NCBI GenBank assembly: GCA_928724745.1
Contig: CAKMXJ010000032.1
Coordinates: 1,302,001-1,366,000 of the forward strand
Reading direction: 5' to 3'
Length of the DNA stretch: 64,000 nt
From: Anthracocystis setariae
Lineage: Eukaryota; Basidiomycota; Ustilaginomycetes; Ustilaginales; Ustilaginaceae
This document shows, in pieces, positions 47,799 to 58,200 of this stretch (position 1 is the first letter of the stretch; the number at the start of each line of letters is the position of its first letter). The translations under genes and the position numbers were made by a program. Under the pieces are notes generated by a model, which saw only the letters and a program-made list of their open reading frames with translations, was not told the DNA's origin and made no database searches.

Positions 47799-49715
47799 GG
47801 TGGATTGTGCCAGGAGGTGATGTTGGTGGTTGACAGGGTGAAGGAATGGCAGAGTGTAGAAACAGGCGCGCCGTTTTGGAGTGAGCGGCTACGCTGCTGT
47901 AGACAGGAATTTAAAATTTGCTTTTGTGTGTGGGTTTGCTGGTTCATTCTACTTTTTGCGACAATCTGCTATCACTCAGCCTCTCGGCAGAGAATTGAAC
48001 AGTATGCCGGCTAAGTACTGCAGACCGAGGGAAAAAAAAAAGAAAAAAAAGGGAAGCTTGTTGCGGCGCATGCGTGGAAGCAAGCTGTCATTTCTCGGTG
48101 GCTCGAATCTCCTGGTTCAACGGCAATTTTGCAACTAGCGCGCCGGGCCACAGCCCGCAGAGAGCAGATTCTCAGTTTTAAACATTCAAAGTTGCCGGTC
48201 GCTTTGGAAACTTGCTTTGCCGAGTCGTGCGGAACACACCTGGCCGCACAGCTTTAGATTGTGAGCGTTGCAGATTCAACATTTTTACCACAAGGGCAAC
48301 CGTCCCTCGGACTGCCCTACCCGAGCTTTCGATTCTCACCAAGCTCCTATCACTCTGTGACTGCCTTGCAGCAGCTCAACGATATTGCTGCAAAGATGAG
48401 CAGAGACACACTTCATCGCTGTGTATGCTTCACACATCATTTACGTCGCTGCAGAGGCTCGATCGGTGTGCTGAAGCGATTGGCTGAAGTTGCACCACTG
48501 CCGGCTACCACTATTGTTGAGGTTGCTGTCTTACTCCTGTCTCATTGTGTTGATCGTGGGGGAGGGGATAAGATTCGCGAAGGGCAGACATGGAAATCCA
48601 AAACACTACTCTACTACTCTAAGAGTCGTGTGTGATCCGAAAAGGGCTTCTTTGGCGAATCCGAAGTCCGAAGGGAAAGAGAGAGAATGGGGCAGGCCAA
48701 CAGAATTGGCTTGCCAAGGCAGTAATCTCCTTTTCTGAATTGTTTCGAGACTAGATTTGGCCGACCTCTAGACGGTTTGGACGATTGAGTCCAGTACTGT
48801 GTCATTTCGCAATGCAGTACAGCAGTACTGTACTGTACTGTACTGTACGGCTGCGGCTGCAAACAAAAACCTGCCGCACGGAGCTCGAAAAGTCCTTCAG
48901 CTTGATCCAGATTCTTCATTGCACTGCCCGCAAGCATCAACGTATACAGTACAGTACACTACAGTACTGTTGTGAGCTGCGGTCGTGCTTTTGTGTGGGA
49001 TTTCTGCCGAAAAGGTGATGTGGTGTCAGCACATCTCGGCCCCCCAATCCCACGCGGCTTGCAGCCTGCGTTCACACTCTGTAACTACTGTTGCATCTTA
49101 TTCTTTGGGCCGTGCCCTCTCCTCGCTCCGTGTCCACTATTCCGTTCATGTCCCTCACGCTGCGTCGCTCTGCGATCAGAATCCACTCCACATCCCTTTC
49201 GAATCTTGCCATTGCTACATCCATCGCGCATCCACCACATCGCTGCATTCGTCCTTGTTTGCTTGGATTCTCCATACCCTCCGCCTGACTTCGTCATCTT
49301 CAACAGAATCTGCAGCACTTTCGGTCGGCAAACTCCGAGCCTAGTCGCTGCACCGGTTCCTCGTCTGCAACGGTGCCATTACCACTTTTGAGAATCGGGG
49401 CTTTCGCGACTCGTCCGAAGTGGCTTTCGACTAGATCTCGACGACATCATTTCGGCCCTTCCGCAACTGTTCCAACAGGCTTCTCGGAGGCACTCCGTCT
49501 CGACAAAGCTCTTATCGTCCCAACTCGCTCTCCACGGATCAGCTCGCTGCCAGACAGAATGCGTCGGTGATCTGCTACGAATCCTTTTCCCACGAGGTCT
49601 ACTACTTCTACATACACAGCCATTGGTCGTGACGTGGCTCAAGCTCAGTGCTGACTGCCGCCATTCAGAGACGTCTACCAATCCACATTGCCTCTAGCTT
49701 AGTTTCTTTGGCTAA
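47799..49715. other. Large intergenic region with TGTAC repeats
   Basis: About 1.9 kb between divergent genes. It has A-tracts (48030-48052), a (TACTG)n/(TGTAC)n run at about 48815-48848 and a second one at 48947-48971. The right part (about 49100-49715) is CT-rich and probably the leader of the deubiquitinase gene, possibly with an unseen 5' intron. Small open frames overlap on both strands and none is convincing. Confidence 0.5.
48815..48971. repeat. TACTG/TGTAC pentamer repeats
   Basis: Tandem TACTG units (48821-48848) and a second cluster of CAGTA units (48947-48971), together partly self-complementary. Similar pentamers recur near 26996, 39966, and on both sides of the Tc1 element (60177-60198 and 61537-61549). 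Confidence 0.7.
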
Positions 49716-52700
49716 ATGTCGTTCAGTTGGAAAGGCCTTTTGGGCGTCGACAAGTCGTCTGCTTCTCCCAGCCCTTCGACAGGTGCTTCAGCAGGCTCTC
49801 AGAGCACACCGACCTCCTCGAATCCAAGTGCGGCTGCTCACGCCAATCCGAACTCGACCGGTGCCAACAGTGCGGTCTCACCCGCTTCCACAGCCTCAAC
49901 TTCAATGAGTCCCTCTGTGATGCGCTCTCCACTCAACACCAATCCGTTTTCTGTCACCCAATCACCACCCGCAACTGTGCCCGTCTTTGGAGGCATGATT
50001 CCATCTTCCAACTCCTACCATAGCACAAGCTTCATTCCATCATCTGCATCCACAAACCAGTCCGCCGTCATCACTCGCAAGCCATCCGAGATCCCCGTCA
50101 ATGCCGTCGAAGGCGGCGGCTACCTTCTCGGCATGGAGAACTTCGGCAACACATGTTACGTCAACTCGGTGCTCCAATCGCTCTACTTTTGCCGACCTTT
50201 CCGTGATTCGGTGCTCAGCTACAAGGTCGAGAACCGTCAGCGCTCCGAGTCTGATCCCGTCCATCCAAATGCGATGCCCAATATGCTTGAACTGGCTTCC
50301 CGCTCTCCACCAGATACAGCAGTTGAGTCGACCGAAGGCGTTCCACCATCAGACACGCTCTTTGCCGCCCTTCGAGACCTCTTCGAAGCCATACAGCAGT
50401 CTGGTAACCAAAAGGCACTGTCGTCGCCAACGCGTCTCACTTCTCCGAGCTCCTTGCCTAGTCCCAGCCCCATTTCACCTTCGGCTCCTGCTTTGCCTTC
50501 CACAGAGCAGTTAGGCATGGCAAGGAAGACGTCCATCTTGGCTCGTCCCTCCACCGCAGGCGGCATGGCTGGCAGAGGAGGCGCCGGCAACCACATCGGC
50601 GCCAACACTGGTAATGGTGCTGTCGCTGCAGCTGCGCAGGCTCAGGCTATTCCCATAATACAGAATTCGGTCAACGGCTCTGGACCTCCCAACCTTTCCA
50701 TCTCCACCAGCTCAACAGGCACACTTGCCTCTGGCTTCCCTTCTGTCGATTCCAGTGCAGTCAAGGCGTTCCTGGGAACATTGAAGCGAGAGAATGTGCT
50801 TTTCGATAGCAACATGCACCAGGATGCCCACGAGATGCTCAACTTCGTTCTCAACAAGGTCGGAGAGGATCTCATCGACGCCCATCGAGCTAAAACACAC
50901 GTCAAACTGAAGAGTCGCAATCCTTACCTTAACACACGCACAGAGTCAGATAGGACTATCGACGCGCAGCGAAAGCACAACGTCATGGAGGTCGGGCCCA
51001 ACGGCAAGACCTGTGTACATCGCCTCTTCGAGGGCACCTTGACCAACGAGACTCGCTGCCTTACTTGCGAAACTGTAACCTCTAGAGACGAATGCTTCTT
51101 GGATCTTTCGATCGATATCGAAAAGAACTCGTCCGTTACGTCCTGCCTGCGACAATTCTCTGCATCCGAAATGTTGCGCTCCAGGAACAAGTTCTTCTGC
51201 GACTCGTGCTCGGGTTTGCAAGAGGCCGAGAAGCGCATGAAGGTCAAGAAGCTACCCAACGTGCTCGCTTTGCATCTGAAACGATTCAAGTACGAGGAAA
51301 CCGTGCAGCGCTATGTCAAGCTTTCCTATCGAGTCGTCTTTCCGCAGGAGCTCAGGCTCTTCAATACCTCGGACGACGCGGAAGATCCAGATCGCCTTTA
51401 CGAGCTCTGCGGGATCGTGGTTCACATCGGCACAGGTCCTCACCACGGTCACTATATTGCCGTAGTCAAGGTCGGCGACCGTTGGGTGCAGTTTGACGAT
51501 GATGTTGTCACGTACATTGACGAGGCCGAAATCGCAAAATACTACGGCGACCGACCTGGTCTGGGCAGTGCCTATGTTCTGTTCTACCAGGCAGTCGACC
51601 TCGACTTTGAAGGGCTTGGCCTCGAAGACCCTGCTGTTCAGGCCGCAGTCCAGCAAAGAATCGCTGCCAGTGCTGCAGTTGCAGAGGCCAGAGGCAGAGC
51701 CGGCCTAATGGCGCCTGAGCTCGCCAATTCGCGCAACATCGCGCCTTCTCCAGACAGATCGGGAATCGCGGCCACAGCCAATCGCTCTCGACTCGACTCG
51801 GTCACCGAAGGCAGTGTCTCTGCAAGTGCGAGTCAAACCGAGTCTGGCCAAGGCGGAAATGGCTGGTTTGGGTCTTTCCGCCATCGTGAGAAACGAGCCG
51901 GGAGTCAGTCGAGACGGCGTCCCAAGACTGCAACCTCCCTGGATCCCGTCATTGCGGGAACGTTGGGTATGCCAACCTCGCCGACAATCGGTGAGATGCC
52001 GAGGTTGGGGGTTGCAGAGACGGACGGAACAACACCCGACAACGCCTCCGTGTCGACTCATTCTACCAGTGCCAACGATGCTGCCTCTCGTAACACTCCT
52101 GCTATGGCACCTTCGATCACTCCATCAACCGACTACGCATCTGCACCCCACACGGCGGGATCTGGACCGTCTGTCCGTGACGGCACACCGACGATGGATT
52201 CTATCCCTCAAGCTGGGGGTGATGTGAGGCGCTTCACAAGCGAATCACCGAGCGAGTCTCAGTACAGTCGCGTGATGGCAAACCAGGCAAGTGCCGCAGC
52301 AGATCGTGAAGCGAGGGAGAACAACTTGATGCGTGGTGTCTTGAATCGACGAAATCGTGCAGCGTCCGAGGGCTTCCCGTCGTCGACCGTACTGTCAGAA
52401 GCACCGTGGACCGCATCATGGCCACAAGGCGTACTCACTGCCGAGCCAGGAGAAGTGCACGAGACGACCAATACGTCCGCTGCTGTCGGCGCAAATGCCG
52501 CCGGAATTGCTACATCCTCCACAACTCAGCGAGAAGCTTCTTCGGGCAGTTCATTCGCACCCCTGGAGCGCCTGTTGTCGAAAAAGGACGCCAAATCTCA
52601 AGCCAAAAATGCACGACGAGCCTCTTCAAGTTACTCACCTATGTCGCCTGGAATGGAGAAAGGAGAGAAGAAGGAAGGCATGCTCTCGAACCTCTTTTCC

Positions 52701-52874
52701 TCGAATTCCAACTCGACGGCCCAGTCCAATCGCAATTCGATGCAGCACCTGCAGAACGGCCCATATCCCGGCAGTGCGGGTACTTCAGGAGACAGTGAAC
52801 AGCCAACACGTAAGCCGAGCCTGTCGACAAGGACGCTCAGCAAGACGTTTGGATTTGGTCGCAAGCAAACGTGA
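49716..52874 (+). CDS. Ubiquitin-specific protease, UBP9/UBP13/CreB (USP12/46) type
   Basis: 1052 residues. A Ser/Thr/Pro-rich N-terminus (1-130) leads into the USP catalytic domain: Cys box GMENFGNTCYVNSVLQSLYF with nucleophile C147, a long low-complexity insertion (about 200-335), a zinc-finger pair CLTCETV and CDSCSGL, and the His box GPHHGHYIAVV with H579 plus WVQFDDDVV. The C-terminal ~400 residues are Ser/Ala-rich and disordered. The domain order matches yeast Ubp9/Ubp13, Aspergillus CreB and animal USP12/46. These work with WD40 cofactors; CreB takes part in carbon catabolite control. Intronless. The second copia element lies 343 bp downstream of its stop codon. Confidence 0.93.
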   Translation: MSFSWKGLLGVDKSSASPSPSTGASAGSQSTPTSSNPSAAAHANPNSTGANSAVSPASTASTSMSPSVMRSPLNTNPFSVTQSPPATVPVFGGMIPSSNSYHSTSFIPSSASTNQSAVITRKPSEIPVNAVEGGGYLLGMENFGNTCYVNSVLQSLYFCRPFRDSVLSYKVENRQRSESDPVHPNAMPNMLELASRSPPDTAVESTEGVPPSDTLFAALRDLFEAIQQSGNQKALSSPTRLTSPSSLPSPSPISPSAPALPSTEQLGMARKTSILARPSTAGGMAGRGGAGNHIGANTGNGAVAAAAQAQAIPIIQNSVNGSGPPNLSISTSSTGTLASGFPSVDSSAVKAFLGTLKRENVLFDSNMHQDAHEMLNFVLNKVGEDLIDAHRAKTHVKLKSRNPYLNTRTESDRTIDAQRKHNVMEVGPNGKTCVHRLFEGTLTNETRCLTCETVTSRDECFLDLSIDIEKNSSVTSCLRQFSASEMLRSRNKFFCDSCSGLQEAEKRMKVKKLPNVLALHLKRFKYEETVQRYVKLSYRVVFPQELRLFNTSDDAEDPDRLYELCGIVVHIGTGPHHGHYIAVVKVGDRWVQFDDDVVTYIDEAEIAKYYGDRPGLGSAYVLFYQAVDLDFEGLGLEDPAVQAAVQQRIAASAAVAEARGRAGLMAPELANSRNIAPSPDRSGIAATANRSRLDSVTEGSVSASASQTESGQGGNGWFGSFRHREKRAGSQSRRRPKTATSLDPVIAGTLGMPTSPTIGEMPRLGVAETDGTTPDNASVSTHSTSANDAASRNTPAMAPSITPSTDYASAPHTAGSGPSVRDGTPTMDSIPQAGGDVRRFTSESPSESQYSRVMANQASAAADREARENNLMRGVLNRRNRAASEGFPSSTVLSEAPWTASWPQGVLTAEPGEVHETTNTSAAVGANAAGIATSSTTQREASSGSSFAPLERLLSKKDAKSQAKNARRASSSYSPMSPGMEKGEKKEGMLSNLFSSNSNSTAQSNRNSMQHLQNGPYPGSAGTSGDSEQPTRKPSLSTRTLSKTFGFGRKQT

Positions 52875-53217
52875 TATACAGGAGAGTGACAAGCGATGAA
52901 TGGGCAGAGCGAGCGAGCCGTTGGACAGCAAGCGTTCGTTGAAGATGGCGAGCTTCAGTGATCCTGTTGGGCACGCATTCATCAGGAACACCGGAACGAT
53001 TAGAATTTGACTCAAATTTTTTTGACGTGGTCTGTGTTGCCAGCCAAGTCCGATTCGTGAGCGCTGTTGCCTCATGCAGAACGATTCCTCCATTTGTGCC
53101 TAGCGAGCCCGGGGATGGCAGAGAAGGGAGAACAAAGAACAGGGCAGAGATGCAGGGGGGACGGTTGGCATGAATCAGCGGTATTTCGATTTGGAGCCCC
53201 GCCTCGGTCGGTGTAAA
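52875..53217. other. 3' flank of the deubiquitinase gene
   Basis: 343 bp with no gene. It should hold the deubiquitinase transcript end. It finishes with GTAAA (53213-53217), the left target duplication of the second copia element. Confidence 0.55.
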
Positions 53218-53543
53218 TAAAAGAATTAATTATCCTTTTTATTCGGTGCAGTAGTCGAGTCGAAGTACTCGCACAATTGTCAAAAAGATGTGGCGACCTC
53301 GACGCAGTCTTGAGTATATTCGTGGATGAGGAGACTATTCTACAAGACATGAAGACCTGGGTGGTCATTTATACTGTCGAGGCTACGCTATAGGGATACT
53401 TTTGGGAGTGAAAAACTAGAATGAAAAACTTTCTCATGTGACGCAACCCAGAAACTGGAATTGCTTCACATGACGCGATTGAAAGTCCGGCCGACGCTAT
53501 TGTCGACCGAGAAAGAAAAGTCGGCGTATTGATATTTCTAACA
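53218..53543 (-). repeat. 3' LTR of the second copia element
   Basis: 326 bp, identical by eye to 59359-59684. Read on the minus strand it starts TGTTAG and ends TTTTA; the exact end is fixed by the GTAAA target duplication, so the non-canonical TG...TA ends appear real. Confidence 0.95.
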
Positions 53544-53552
53544 CTCCCCCTC
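53544..53552 (-). other. Polypurine tract of the second copia element
   Basis: CTCCCCCTC on the plus strand is GAGGGGGAG on the minus strand, directly 5' of the 3' LTR in element orientation. It is nearly the same as the tract of the first copia element. Confidence 0.8.
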
Positions 53553-53615
53553 GACTTGAAGTCTCGGGGGCAGAACTTTCGATGAAGTGGAAGGAAAGAT
53601 GATGGAATGAACTAG

Positions 53616-54902
53616 CTACCTACGAGATCGTCTGCGGGAAGGTCCGGGCCTGTACTCATCCTCGTCGTCATCGTCGTCGGAAAACAACTCGTCCTCCTCA
53701 GAACTTGCCTCGCTATCGAAGACGGGCTGGAGGGCGCTTGTGCTCCCCCTGCGAGATCGGTTCCCTTCGTCCGACTCTTCGACCCGTTCTGTGGCGACTG
53801 TGTTTCCGAATCCAGGGTCCGTGGCCGTGTTGGAAGAAGCTCGGACCAGGTTTTCGAGGTGATTGAGTGCATTTTGTAGGGCCCTTCGTTCCCTGTTCGA
53901 AGTAGGAGTAATGCCTTGAAGGAGGTCGATGACAGTCCTAGACTCGGCTGAGGCGACATTGCGGATCTCGGAGAGTTGCTGAATCTTGATGTTCTTCGTC
54001 TTCGTGATCACGTTGATATCGCGCTGCATTTCGGCCTTGGCTTTGTTGACCTCCCTAGCGATCTTCCTTTTCAGTTGATCCTTGGCATACGCTTTCGAAT
54101 TCTTGGAGTGATCGTTGGAGCAGCTACGTGAGGTGACTTGGCAGTTATCGCATTTCTCGCTACCGGCCTTGCGCGATGGGATGCACAGTACGACGTGGCC
54201 CTTGTTGTTGAGACGCTTGCACCGAGTGCAAGCCTTCCAAGATCTGGGCGGCCTCGTGTAGTGCTCGGCAGGGCGGCGGCCAATGGATCTCGTGTACGTT
54301 CCGTCTTCGTTTAGGATACGGCCCGATTGCCATTGTTGCCGGCCAGGGCTCGATTGCGTCTGTGAATAGAAGCCGGAAGGGGGAGGGGTTCTCAGTCTAC
54401 GCTCGGGGGAAGGATTGGTCTCACCTCTGCTTCGCCGGGCAGCCCTATCTGCTTGCCTCCGCTCAGCTCTAGCAAGTGTTGCGCTGAGTTCTTCTAGTTC
54501 GCGAGATATAGCAGTTTCGTGAGCAGTGATCCTTTCCATTTCCCTCGCCGTTTCCTGCGCATTATCGCGGGGCCTTCTTGGTGCAACTTCCGTGGTTACA
54601 CGAGTCGTTCCTACGACCTGCACCTCTTCGTCCTCTCCCTCCGCGTCCTGATCATTGAGCACCACTTCCAAAACCTGATCTCCTCCTTCGATTAACTCGT
54701 GTGCGAGAGGTAGACCTGGTCCGGTCCCGATATCGTCTTGAGCAGGAGCAGGTTCGTTCCCGACTTCGCCGTGCGGACTGGGTTGACTGGCATAAGGGGG
54801 AGGAGGGGTCATGGTTTCGTTAGTCTGGCTCGTGGGCAGTGTCATGATTGACGTTGTTCGTCTTGATCTATTCCTAGTCGTTCTTCTCTTTGTTCTCGCC
54901 AT
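53616..54902 (-). CDS. Copia accessory protein with six-cysteine cluster, 3' of gag-pol
   Basis: 428 residues, intronless, same strand as gag-pol and between it and the 3' LTR. Very basic N-terminus (MARTKRRTTRNRSRRTT), a Pro/Glu/Asp-rich part, then a coiled-coil-like helix (about 115-160: REMERITAHETAISRELEEL). Cysteines at 225, 228, 240, 251, 254 and 261 give C-x2-C-x11-C-x10-C-x2-C-x6-C, with Arg and Lys between them (ACTRCKR). A second long helix (about 270-350) and an acidic then Arg/Ser tail (EEDELFSDDDDDEDEY, SRRRSRR) follow. No signal peptide or membrane segment, so not an Env. It shares position, basic start, cysteine cluster and C-terminal helices with the gene at 18702. A TATAAA box 62 bp upstream suggests separate transcription. 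A nuclear nucleic-acid-binding function is inference. Confidence 0.75.
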   Translation of the reverse strand: MARTKRRTTRNRSRRTTSIMTLPTSQTNETMTPPPPYASQPSPHGEVGNEPAPAQDDIGTGPGLPLAHELIEGGDQVLEVVLNDQDAEGEDEEVQVVGTTRVTTEVAPRRPRDNAQETAREMERITAHETAISRELEELSATLARAERRQADRAARRSRGETNPSPERRLRTPPPSGFYSQTQSSPGRQQWQSGRILNEDGTYTRSIGRRPAEHYTRPPRSWKACTRCKRLNNKGHVVLCIPSRKAGSEKCDNCQVTSRSCSNDHSKNSKAYAKDQLKRKIAREVNKAKAEMQRDINVITKTKNIKIQQLSEIRNVASAESRTVIDLLQGITPTSNRERRALQNALNHLENLVRASSNTATDPGFGNTVATERVEESDEGNRSRRGSTSALQPVFDSEASSEEDELFSDDDDDEDEYRPGPSRRRSRR

Positions 54903-55274
54903 TTGAAATGGGGCTTTACTGGAACTTGAAGGGGGGAAATTCTTGTCGTCCTCGAGAGGGGACTTTATATCTACAGTGTCGCTGTTGAAGACACTTCTGG
55001 TTCCGTCGACCTTGCCAGCAAAAAGTTAAAAAGATGTGGCGAGGTCGATCGTTATTTTGGGCAGTTTCTCAGTCACTGCGCAATCTTTGTTGAGGGAAAG
55101 TGTTGTTTTGTCGTTGGCTGGATGCCAAGATTACTGTGACACTCTTCAACTGCTGTTCGGGGACCTTCGGGCGAACTCGCCAGCGCCGTTATCAAAAGGG
55201 TGGGTTCCTTTTGATATGGTGTTTTCTTTTCGTATTTAGTCGTCTTTCGGCCCCCGTTCGGTGCGGACGTGTGA
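54903..55274 (-). other. Copia interval between gag-pol and the accessory gene
   Basis: 372 bp with no open gene, containing the internal TATA box. It separates the gag-pol stop from the accessory ATG and so excludes a simple readthrough fusion. It is the natural place for an internal promoter or a splice acceptor. Confidence 0.55.
54964..54969 (-). promoter_or_regulatory. Internal TATA box upstream of the accessory gene
   Basis: The minus strand reads GATATAAAGTCC; the TATAAA ends 62 bases before the accessory ATG at 54902. The spacing would give a transcription start near 54935 and a leader of about 30 bases. This suggests the accessory gene is expressed from its own promoter rather than from the full-length RNA. 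Confidence 0.5.
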
Positions 55275-58200
55275 CTACTCGGCGCCCGGGGGCGCGAGTA
55301 GGTTTGTCCCTTTTTCTCGTATTTCCTTTTTCACGAAATTGTCCTTCCCTTTTTCTTCGGAGGGGTCAACTAGGTTAAGCAATTTCATTGCAGAACTTTG
55401 TTTGACGGCGCAGAAACTCTTCGTGAGGACGTCTGCTGGCTGGTCCTTCGTGTTGATGTACTTCACTTCTATTGCGCCAAGTGACTGTTGTTCGCGCACG
55501 AAATGGTAACTGATGTCCCAGTGTTTTGTGCGAGATGCGTCCTTCGGATTTTCGACTATGCTTTTGGCGGCCTGGCTGTCCGTGAATAGCGGGGTGGGGA
55601 CATCATGCTTGTAACCCATGTCTGACAAGAGCTGTCGTGCCCAACTAATTTCCCTCGCAATGGAATGCATTGCCATGTACTCAGCATATGCTGTTGAGTC
55701 TGCCACACGCGTCTGTTTCTTAGATTTCCAAGCTACCGGTGTATTGAATGCCATTAGGATGATGCCTGAGACGGAGCGTCTGTCCAAGATGTCTGTGGCC
55801 CAATCGGCGTCAGAAAATGCTTGAATCATGCTCCCCCTCATTTGGTGGCGCCGAAAGGTCAAGCAATAGTTTTCCGTGGTGGCAAGGTATCGGATGGTGC
55901 GCTCGGCATTCTTTAAGTTTCCAATGGTGGGTTTGTGTAGGGTTCGACTGAGATATTGCACTGCGAAGGTGATGTCCGGGCGCGTTCCTTGGCTGGCATA
56001 TTGGAGTGATCCGACGATGGACCGATACCGCACATGTTCGGGTGGGCTGAGTGCCGTCTCGAGATGGGTGAGCTTCTCTGATCCGATGACTAGAGGAGTT
56101 TTCTCACGCTTCCATTCCGCTGGCAGGAACTGATGCACTAAGTTTCGAATGTAGTGCCGTTGACTAAGGGACAGTATACCGTCACAACGTTTGACTTCAA
56201 TGCCAAGGATGTGTTTGACGGGACCTGAGTCTGTCATCTTGTACTTCTTGGATAGAATTTGCTTTGCTCCGTCTATGAGTGTCTGTGACTTTGAGCAGAT
56301 GATCACGTCATCGACGTAGATTCCAATGAAGATTCGCTTGCTTTCATCCGCGGCGTTCTGGATGTACAGGCTGCTGTCCGTGTGGGTGCGACAATATCCG
56401 CTGTTGCGAAGTGTTTGGTCGATATGCTCGAACCAGGTGCGGCTTGCTTGTTTGAGTCCGTAGAGTGACTTCCTGAGTCGGCACACTTTCCCTTCGACAG
56501 GGACGGGACTTTCCATGTACACTTCCTCCTGTAATTCACCATTGAGGAACGCGGTGACAACGTCCATTTGGTGTACTAGGAGATTGAATTGATTTGCCAG
56601 GGCGAGGATGATACGCAAGGTCTGAAATTTCATGACGGGGGCAAAAGTTTCCTCGTAGTCAATTCCTTCCTGTTGTGTGAAGCCTCGTGCGACAAGTCGC
56701 GCCTTGTATTTGTCAATGCTGCCGTCGGGATTCTTCTTGAGCTTGAATACCCATTTGCAGCTGACGATGTTCTTGTTATGCGGAATGGGAACGAGCTCCC
56801 ATGTCTTGTTTTCTTCGTGTGAGGCCAGTTCCTTGTTTACTGCCTCTTCCCATTTGGGCCAGTCGCTCCTGCGACGCGCTTGAGCTAGGGTTTTTGGTTC
56901 GATGTCTTCTATAGGACCTTGAGTGTGGTAGATGGGATAGTTCTCATAGGGAGTATTCGATTCATCGTCATCTGAGGGTCCGTCGTCCTCGTCGTTGACG
57001 AGATATTCGATGTTGAGTCGGTCGACCTCGACAGTAAAATTTTCACTTTTGTAGGGGAAGTCGTGTTCGTGAAATTTGACTTGTTTGGATGCTTGGTACA
57101 CCATGTCGTCCAAGGTGACAATCCGGTATGCCTTTGTTCCCGGGGAAACACCCAAATAGATCGCCTTACGGCTTCGAGGTCCAAACTTGCGAGTTAGATG
57201 ACTTGGAATTCTCACATACCCGAGGCACCCGAATGGCTTTAGGAGCGCAGTTGTGGGCACTTGGTTCAGGAAAAGTTCAATTGGTGTGTGGGAGGCTCCC
57301 ATCCGAACTGGTATTCGGTTCTTGATGTAGGAGGCATGGAGGATAGCATCCCCCCAGTACACGTAAGGCAATCCAGAGTTAATGAGCATGCACCTTACTA
57401 TGGTAGCAAGCGATCTATTCATCCTCTCGGCAACACCATTCTGTTCGGGCTCGTATGGAGCCGTTCTTTCATGGATAATGCCAGATGATTTCAAGTACTC
57501 TTGGAATGTTCTTCCCGTGTATTCCCCTCCGTTGTCAGATCGAAAACGTTTGATCTTCTTTCCTGTTTGATTTTCGTAATATTCCTTGAAGACTATGAGG
57601 CAACGTAGCACCTCTGACTTCTTTGCCATCAGGTATACACCCACAAAACGGCTGTAATCGTCGATGAACGTGACAACGAATTTATCTCCACTGAAAGACG
57701 CGTGAGGCATTTTGCCCATAACGTCAGAGTGAATTAATTCGAGTGGCTCGGTGGTGGTATTCCATCCTTGCTTGTCACTTTCGTGTTGGGCCTTTCCAAA
57801 ACTACAAGCCTCACAATGAACTCTCTCCTTGTCTTCAGTGAATTCCATGCCTTGCGTGAGCTTAGCTGTTTCCTTCACTGCTTGATAGCTGATGTGACCG
57901 AGGCGGGAATGCCAATCGTGTAGGCTCCCTTTTACTGTCTCCGTGAAGTATGTTTCTTCCGTGACTTCACATTCAGCATCAAGGAAAGACAGGTTTCGTT
58001 CCTTGTAGAAACGGCAAATGACTGCACCATCGTCAGTGCGGATATCACCACCATCTCTATTGAAAGTGACTGTGCTTTGGTCCCTTATGATTCCGACGCC
58101 AATTAGGTTGACGTTGTAGTCAGGGATATAGTGCACTTTCGTGAGCTTGAATTCCTTGTAAGTGTCCTTGCCGCGGGGGTAGAGGATCACTTCGCCCATT

